Shown: positions 59,800-64,000 of the stretch, in pieces
Position numbering within the stretch: the first letter of the stretch is position 1
Layout: every line of letters starts with the position of its first letter
NCBI RefSeq assembly: GCF_013363975.1
Contig: NZ_JABWGN010000006.1
Location: 496,001-560,000 of the forward strand
DNA length: 64,000 nucleotides
Direction of reading: 5' to 3'
DNA from: Nonomuraea montanisoli
GTDB lineage: Bacteria; Actinomycetota; Actinomycetes; Streptosporangiales; Streptosporangiaceae
The notes under the pieces: model-generated
What the model was told of the DNA's origin: nothing
The model's database searches: none
What the model saw: the letters and a program-made list of their open reading frames with translations, nothing else
Made by a program: the position numbers and the translations under genes

Positions 59800-60828
59800 T
59801 CATCCGTCGAGGAAGCGCGCCAGCTCCGCGGCGACGAACCGCGGATTCTCCTCGACGAGCCAGTGCCCCGCGCGCGGCACGTCCACCGCGCGCACGATCG
59901 TGGTCAGGCGCGGGGCCACCGTGGCCCGGATGGCCTTGACCTGCCCCTGGGCGGCCATGAGCAGGGTCGGGACACGGACCGGCGCCGCCGCCGCGGTGTC
60001 GCGGACGTCCTTGTCGAGGGCGCGGTAGAGCTCGAAGCCGCCCGACAGGACCGCCGGCCGGCGATAGGTCCGCGCGAACTCGTCGATCTCGGCGTCGGTG
60101 AACGGCGACCGCTCGGAGGTGCCGCCGAACGCCGTGCCGCCGAACGAGACCTGGGGGTAGAACAGCGCCAGGTACTCACGGACGTCGTCGCCCACGACCG
60201 CCTCGGGGACCCGTCGCTGGGAGTGGAAGGCGATGTGCCAGCTCAGCGAGCGGTACGTGCGCGCGTCGATCGCGGGCCCGGGCAGCGGCAGGTCGAGGTA
60301 GCCGAGGCGGGCGGTGTCGGCGGGGAACTGGCTGGCGTACTGGAAGGCCACCGCGGCGCCGAAGTCGTGCCCGACGACCCGGGCGTCACGCACCCCGAGC
60401 CGGTCGGCGATCAGCTTGTGCACGTATCGCGCCAGCGTGGCTTTGTCGTAGCCGGTCGGTGAGCCGGTGCTGTCGCCCAGCCCGGGAAGGTCCACGGCGT
60501 AGACGGTGTGCTTCTTGGCCAGCTCCGGCATGATCGGCCACCAGCCGTACCAGGTCTGCGGCCAGCCGTGGATCAGCACCACCGGCGTGCCGCTGCCGCC
60601 GGTCACGTAGTGCATGCGGACGCCGTCGACGTCGGCGAACTCGTGCCGGAAGGTCTTGCCGAACCGGGGATCCTTCTGCGTGGCGGCGGCGTAGGAGGGA
60701 ACGTCGGCGGCTGACGGCGTGGCACAGGCCGCGGTGCCGGTCGTGAGCAGGAGGGTGAGCGTCGCGGCCGCCACCAGGTGCGCGGATCGCAGGAAGCGGC
60801 GCGACGACGGAAGAATTGCGGTGATCAT
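59800..60828 (-). CDS. Exported alpha/beta hydrolase (epoxide hydrolase/dehalogenase-like lipoprotein)
   Basis: A 342-residue alpha/beta hydrolase with a signal peptide ending in TAAC (lipobox-like, Cys about residue 35). Catalytic features: VVLIHGWPQTWYGWWPIMPE (oxyanion hole), nucleophile Asp in VVGHDFGAAVAFQYASQFP and His in PRAGHWLVEENP. An Asp nucleophile indicates an epoxide hydrolase or haloalkane-dehalogenase-like enzyme rather than an esterase. The ATG at 60828 fits the signal peptide; the frame is open far upstream but only as noise. The substrate is unknown. Confidence 0.88.
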   Translation of the reverse strand: MITAILPSSRRFLRSAHLVAAATLTLLLTTGTAACATPSAADVPSYAAATQKDPRFGKTFRHEFADVDGVRMHYVTGGSGTPVVLIHGWPQTWYGWWPIMPELAKKHTVYAVDLPGLGDSTGSPTGYDKATLARYVHKLIADRLGVRDARVVGHDFGAAVAFQYASQFPADTARLGYLDLPLPGPAIDARTYRSLSWHIAFHSQRRVPEAVVGDDVREYLALFYPQVSFGGTAFGGTSERSPFTDAEIDEFARTYRRPAVLSGGFELYRALDKDVRDTAAAAPVRVPTLLMAAQGQVKAIRATVAPRLTTIVRAVDVPRAGHWLVEENPRFVAAELARFLDG

Positions 60829-60863
60829 GGAGTCCTGTCCGGAGTAGATAGGGGGAAGGTGGG

Positions 60864-61364
60864 TCAGCGCCCGGTCGCGCCGTCGATGAGTTCGCGGAGG
60901 ATGTCCGCGTGGCCGGCGTGACGGCCGGTCTCCTCGATCATGTGGGTGAGGGCCCAGCGGACGCTGGGGGCGGGGCGTCCCGGTCGCGGCCGAGGGACCG
61001 GTGCGCCGGGATCGGTGCACCCGTCGAGCAGTGCGTTCGCGCGCTCGACCGTCTCCCGGTAGCGGGCGACGACGTCGGCCACGCCGTCCGCCGGCGCGGC
61101 ATGGAACGTCGCCTGCCAGTCGGTGACGTCGTCCCCGAGGAACATCGAGCGTTCGACGAACGTCAAGTGGTTGAGCAGGCCGAGCAGGTTGGTGCCCGAC
61201 GGCACCGCGGCCGCTCGCGCCTGGCGTTCGGGGGCGCCCTCGACCTTCGCGGCGACCGAGGCCCGGAGGTAGTCGAGGAACGCGCGCAGGGTCTCGGTCT
61301 CGTCGCCGCCGGTCCGGGGCGGCGGGGTGTCGCCGCGGGGGCCGCGGCGCGCAGTGCTGGGCAC
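60864..61364 (-). CDS. DinB family protein (DUF664-like)
   Basis: A 166-residue four-helix-bundle protein: LRAFLDYLRASVAAKVEGAP, the metal-binding His in LLGLLNHLTFVERSMF and the HxxxH pair in LTHMIEETGRHAGHADILRE. Members are metal-dependent enzymes such as mycothiol- or bacillithiol-dependent S-transferases. The start is GTG 61364 with GAAGGAAA upstream. It lies between the exported hydrolase and a methyltransferase on the same strand. Confidence 0.88.
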   Translation of the reverse strand: MPSTARRGPRGDTPPPRTGGDETETLRAFLDYLRASVAAKVEGAPERQARAAAVPSGTNLLGLLNHLTFVERSMFLGDDVTDWQATFHAAPADGVADVVARYRETVERANALLDGCTDPGAPVPRPRPGRPAPSVRWALTHMIEETGRHAGHADILRELIDGATGR

Positions 61365-61406
61365 AGCGGTTTCCTTCCTTCGTCGGGAGGGGTTCCGGTC
61401 GCCGGG

Positions 61407-62033
61407 TCAGGCGGTGCGCCGGATGAGGAGGACGTGGTCGGTGACCTCGGCGGTGCGGCCGTCCGGTCCGGTCGCGATCCGGCGGGGCGTGTCGGCCCGC
61501 TCGACCGTCCAGGTCGCCGGGTCGAGGGCGAGTCCTGCGGCGACCTCCTGCGGGCTCGGATACCGGGCTTCGGGGTCCTGGTTCCACGACCACGGCGCGG
61601 CCGAGCCGTGGTCGACGACCAGCAGCCGCCCGCCCGGGCGCAGTGCGCCCGCGGCGGAGCGCAGGACCGTTGCCCGGTCCAGGTCGTGGGGGGTGTGCAG
61701 GTAGTGGGCACTGATCAGGTCGAATCCGCCCCGCGGGAAGGACGCGTGCACGTCGTGGCGCACGGCGACGATCCCGTCGCCCAGGCCGCGTGAACGGGCG
61801 AGGGCGGCGAGCCGTTCGACCGCCACGGCCGAGATGTCGACGGCGGTGACGTGCCACCCCTGGCCGGCGAGCCACAGCGCGTCGCCGCCGTCGCCGCATC
61901 CGAGGTCCAGCGCGTCGCCGGGCGGCAGGCTCGTCACCGTCTCGGTGAGGCGCGGGTTCGGCCGCGGGTCGGCGGCGGCCGGGCGGCTCGCGTAGACGCC
62001 GTCCCAGAACGTGCCCGCTTCGGTGGTGCTCAT
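61407..62033 (-). CDS. Class I SAM-dependent methyltransferase
   Basis: A 208-residue methyltransferase: FWDGVYASRPAAADPRPNPR, SAM motif I ALDLGCGDGGDALWLA, motif II VTAVDISAVAVERLA, LRPGGRLLVVDHGSA. It resembles the TehB/tellurite-thiopurine type that often methylates toxic small molecules. ATG 62033 has GGAAGGAGCC upstream. It is divergent from an XRE-cupin regulator with an operator-like repeat between; the DinB gene follows 42 bases downstream. Confidence 0.88.
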   Translation of the reverse strand: MSTTEAGTFWDGVYASRPAAADPRPNPRLTETVTSLPPGDALDLGCGDGGDALWLAGQGWHVTAVDISAVAVERLAALARSRGLGDGIVAVRHDVHASFPRGGFDLISAHYLHTPHDLDRATVLRSAAGALRPGGRLLVVDHGSAAPWSWNQDPEARYPSPQEVAAGLALDPATWTVERADTPRRIATGPDGRTAEVTDHVLLIRRTA

Positions 62034-62093
62034 CAAGGCTCCTTCCGTCGATGTGCGCTCAGTCTCGCCAGGAGCACCACGATCTGGCACGAA

Positions 62094-62114
62094 ATCTTGC
62101 GGTTCTGGCAAGAT
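62094..62114. promoter_or_regulatory. Operator candidate of the XRE-cupin regulator
   Basis: ATCTTGC and GCAAGAT, perfect 7-bp arms with a 7-base centre, between the divergent methyltransferase and regulator genes; its right arm doubles as the likely -10 (CAAGAT) six bases before GTG 62121. Confidence 0.65.
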
Positions 62115-62120
62115 GGCCCC

Positions 62121-62714
62121 GTGGATCGTGAGACGGACGACGTGCTGGACGCGGTGGGGCCGAGGCTGCGTGCGCTGCGTCGTGACCGCGGCATCACCCT
62201 CGCCGCCCTCGCGGCGACGACCGGGGTGTCGGAGAGCACGCTGTCCCGGCTGGAGAGCGGGCAGCGCCGGGCGACCCTGGAGCTGCTGCTGCCGCTGGCC
62301 CGGACCTACGACGTTCCGCTGGACGATCTCGTCGGCGCCCCGCGCACCGGCGACCCCCGGATCCACGTCAAGCCGATCAGCCGGTTCGGGATGACCTTCA
62401 TCCCCCTGTCCCGGCGGCCGGGCGGGGTGCACGCGTTCAAGATGATCATCCCCGCCCAGCCGCGGCCGCTCGAACCGACCCCGCAGACTCACGAGGGCTT
62501 CGAATGGCTGTACGTGCTCAACGGTCGCCTGCGGCTCGTGCTCGGTGAGCGGGACCTGACGTTGCCGCCCGGCGAGGCGGCCGAGTTCGACACGTCCTTG
62601 CCGCACTGGCTGGGCAGCGCCGACGGCGGCGTGGTCGAGCTTCTCATCCTGTTCGGCCTGCAAGGGGTGCGGTTGCACGTACGCGCCGACTCTCACGGCG
62701 GGACCCGGCGGTGA
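62121..62714 (+). CDS. XRE family regulator with cupin sensor domain
   Basis: A 197-residue regulator. N-terminal helix-turn-helix: ITLAALAATTGVSESTLSRL, ESGQRRATLELLLPLARTYD; C-terminal cupin beta-barrel: GFEWLYVLNGRLRLVLGERD, LPPGEAAEFDTSLPHWLGSA. The start is taken as GTG 62121; the open frame reaches further upstream but across the operator and without homology. It is probably leaderless. It likely represses the divergent methyltransferase and itself. Confidence 0.9.
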   Translation: MDRETDDVLDAVGPRLRALRRDRGITLAALAATTGVSESTLSRLESGQRRATLELLLPLARTYDVPLDDLVGAPRTGDPRIHVKPISRFGMTFIPLSRRPGGVHAFKMIIPAQPRPLEPTPQTHEGFEWLYVLNGRLRLVLGERDLTLPPGEAAEFDTSLPHWLGSADGGVVELLILFGLQGVRLHVRADSHGGTRR

Positions 62715-62732
62715 ACCCGATCGACCGTCGGC

Positions 62733-63683
62733 TCACCTGAGGGTCGAGCTCGGATCGAGGCCGGTCAGGGCGGCGGTGGCGGTCCACAGGCGCGCCGCGA
62801 GTGCGGTGTCGGCCAGGTGACCCTGGACGGGTTCGAGAGCGGGCAGGCCGCGGATGCCGAACACCCGAGGTCCCCAGAGCTGGCCGCCGCGTACGGACGG
62901 GTCGAGGACGGCCCGCACGGCGGGCCAGGCGGCGGCCTCCTTGCCCTGCAGGAGGAGGCCGGCCGGCAGGCCGCGCAGTCGTTCGCCGGTGGTCCGGAGG
63001 CGGACCGGCGGGCGCGAGGGGGTGAGGGAGTCGAGCGCGCCGCCGGGGTGGGTGATCACGCTCAGCGTCGTGCTGCCGGCGGCGCGCAGGCGGCGGTCGA
63101 GTTCGAAGCCGAAGAGCATCTGCGCGAGTTTGGACCGTGCGTAGGTGCGCTTCGGCCGGTAGTCGCGGGTGCTCTGGAGATCGTCGAGGTCCAGGCTCTC
63201 GGACTTGGCCGTGAAGCTGCCGGTGGTGACGACGCGGCTCGCGGGTGCGGCCGCCAGCAGGGGCGCGAGCCACGAGATCAGCACGTAGTGCCCCAGATGG
63301 TTGGTGGCGAACATCAGCTCGTGGCCCTCGCTCGTCTCGCGCCGCGGCGGCTGGTCGAGCAGCACCCCGGCGTTGCAGACGACCGCGTCCAGTCTGTCCA
63401 GCCGCAGGGCGTCCACGGAGGCTTCGATCGAGGAGAGGTCCGCGAGATCCAGGCGGATGTGGCGGACGTGCGCGCCGGGGACGCGGGCGCGGATCGACAC
63501 CTTCGCGGCTTCGGCCCTGGCGGTGTCACGGCAGGCGAGGACGACGGTGGCGCCGGTGCCGGCGAGCTGTTCGGCGACGAAGTATCCGATGCCCGCGTTG
63601 CCGCCGGTGACCAGGACGTTCTTGCCCTCGGCGCGCGGCGGGCGTCGTACGTTCCAGGGGGCCGGGTGGTGGAGGGAGGACAT
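62733..63683 (-). CDS. Short-chain dehydrogenase/reductase
   Basis: A 316-residue SDR: NAD(P)-binding TGGNAGIGYF (about residues 26-35), NNAG-like box VVCNAGVLLDQ, and catalytic YARSKLAQ (Tyr-x-x-x-Lys). It resembles retinol-dehydrogenase/light-dependent-protochlorophyllide-reductase-like SDRs, which reduce ketones or aldehydes of hydrophobic compounds. ATG 63683 has AAGGAGC upstream. It lies 23 bases after the MFS transporter gene and may be co-transcribed with it. Confidence 0.9.
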   Translation of the reverse strand: MSSLHHPAPWNVRRPPRAEGKNVLVTGGNAGIGYFVAEQLAGTGATVVLACRDTARAEAAKVSIRARVPGAHVRHIRLDLADLSSIEASVDALRLDRLDAVVCNAGVLLDQPPRRETSEGHELMFATNHLGHYVLISWLAPLLAAAPASRVVTTGSFTAKSESLDLDDLQSTRDYRPKRTYARSKLAQMLFGFELDRRLRAAGSTTLSVITHPGGALDSLTPSRPPVRLRTTGERLRGLPAGLLLQGKEAAAWPAVRAVLDPSVRGGQLWGPRVFGIRGLPALEPVQGHLADTALAARLWTATAALTGLDPSSTLR

Positions 63684-63706
63684 GGTCGGGCTCCTTACGG
63701 TCTGCG

Positions 63707-64000
63707 TCAGTGCTGGAGTTCTTCGGGTGCTCGTCTGGGCATCAGGGTCACGGCCGGGACGGTGACGGCGGTGAGGGCCACGACGGCGACGAGGCTGGTC
63801 GTCATGGCGTGGCCGAGGCCGGAGCCGGCCGACTGGAAGAAGATCGAGGTGACGGCGGCCGAGCCGATCCCGGCCGCCAGTTGCTGGATCGCCGACAGGG
63901 AGCCGCTGGCGCTGCCGGCCTCGTCGGGGTCGATGTCGCCGATCGCGACGTCGAAGATCGTGCCGTAGCAGGCGCCCATCCCCAGGCCGGTGAGGAAGAC
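63707..64000 (-). CDS. MFS transporter, C-terminal end (runs off right edge)
   Basis: The last 97 codons of a major facilitator transporter: FLTGLGMGACYGTIFDVAIG, ASGSLSAIQQLAAGIGSAAV and a final hydrophobic helix VAVVALTAVTVPAVTLMP. The SGSLSAIQQLAAGIGSA pattern is typical of the last helices of DHA2-type drug transporters. The start and most of the protein are outside the window. Confidence 0.8.
   Translation of the reverse strand, partial: VFLTGLGMGACYGTIFDVAIGDIDPDEAGSASGSLSAIQQLAAGIGSAAVTSIFFQSAGSGLGHAMTTSLVAVVALTAVTVPAVTLMPRRAPEELQH

Overview
The window is very GC-rich, with almost every third codon position G or C, and it comes from an actinobacterium. Supporting signs are a broken mycothiol S-conjugate amidase gene (mycothiol is an actinobacterial thiol), a large AfsR-like SARP regulator, many GTG/TTG starts, and repeated leaderless promoters (a TANNNT -10 box 6-8 bases before the start codon). 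The density of secreted glycan-degrading enzymes suggests a soil, plant-litter-degrading filamentous actinomycete. A Streptosporangiales-like host is my guess; the genus cannot be read from the sequence alone.

Layout. 1-27.7 kb is a patchwork of small accessory units: the start of a RecD2-type helicase; a three-gene operon with a fumarylacetoacetate-hydrolase/metallo-beta-lactamase fusion and its divergent TetR regulator; an acetyltransferase; an FG-GAP lipoprotein; an FAD oxidoreductase; a SARP regulator with a flavin monooxygenase; an mca gene broken by deletion; rsgA behind a possible leader peptide; several regulator/enzyme pairs; a degenerate tyrosine-recombinase-like gene; an ArsR-SRPBCC-reductase operon; a DHA2 efflux pump with WrbA; and AzlCD behind an AraC regulator that appears to have lost half of its DNA-binding domain.

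27.8-56.5 kb is a glycan-degradation island. Ten secreted proteins carry nearly the same ricin-type beta-trefoil (CBM13) module of about 124 residues: GH27, SGNH esterase, ThuA+GSDH+PKD+CBM6, ThuA+3-keto-disaccharide hydrolase, GSDH+PKD+CBM6, a GH141-like beta-helix enzyme, GH54, a CE1-like esterase, GH29 and a GH39-like enzyme. Six genes lie on the minus strand (left) and four on the plus strand (right). Between them are a LacI and two GntR regulators, an ABC sugar transporter (binding protein plus two permeases, no ATPase) and an enolase-superfamily sugar-acid dehydratase.

56.6-64 kb holds an XRE regulator, an AraC regulator with an epoxide hydrolase, an exported alpha/beta hydrolase, a DinB protein, a methyltransferase divergent from an XRE-cupin regulator, a short-chain dehydrogenase and the end of an MFS transporter.

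How the island may work (inference). Enzymes removing galactose, arabinose, fucose and xylose side groups and two esterases strip a decorated plant polymer. Two secreted PQQ-type dehydrogenases and two ThuA-containing proteins, one fused to a 3-keto-disaccharide hydrolase domain, suggest an added oxidative (3-keto-sugar) route outside the cell. The shared CBM13 would keep all ten enzymes on one substrate. The ABC transporter and sugar-acid dehydratase would take in and use the products. Recurring operator-like palindromes (CGAATCGATTCG, TGAAA-N-TTTCA and TGTGAGCGCTAACA types) upstream of several of these genes suggest one regulon.
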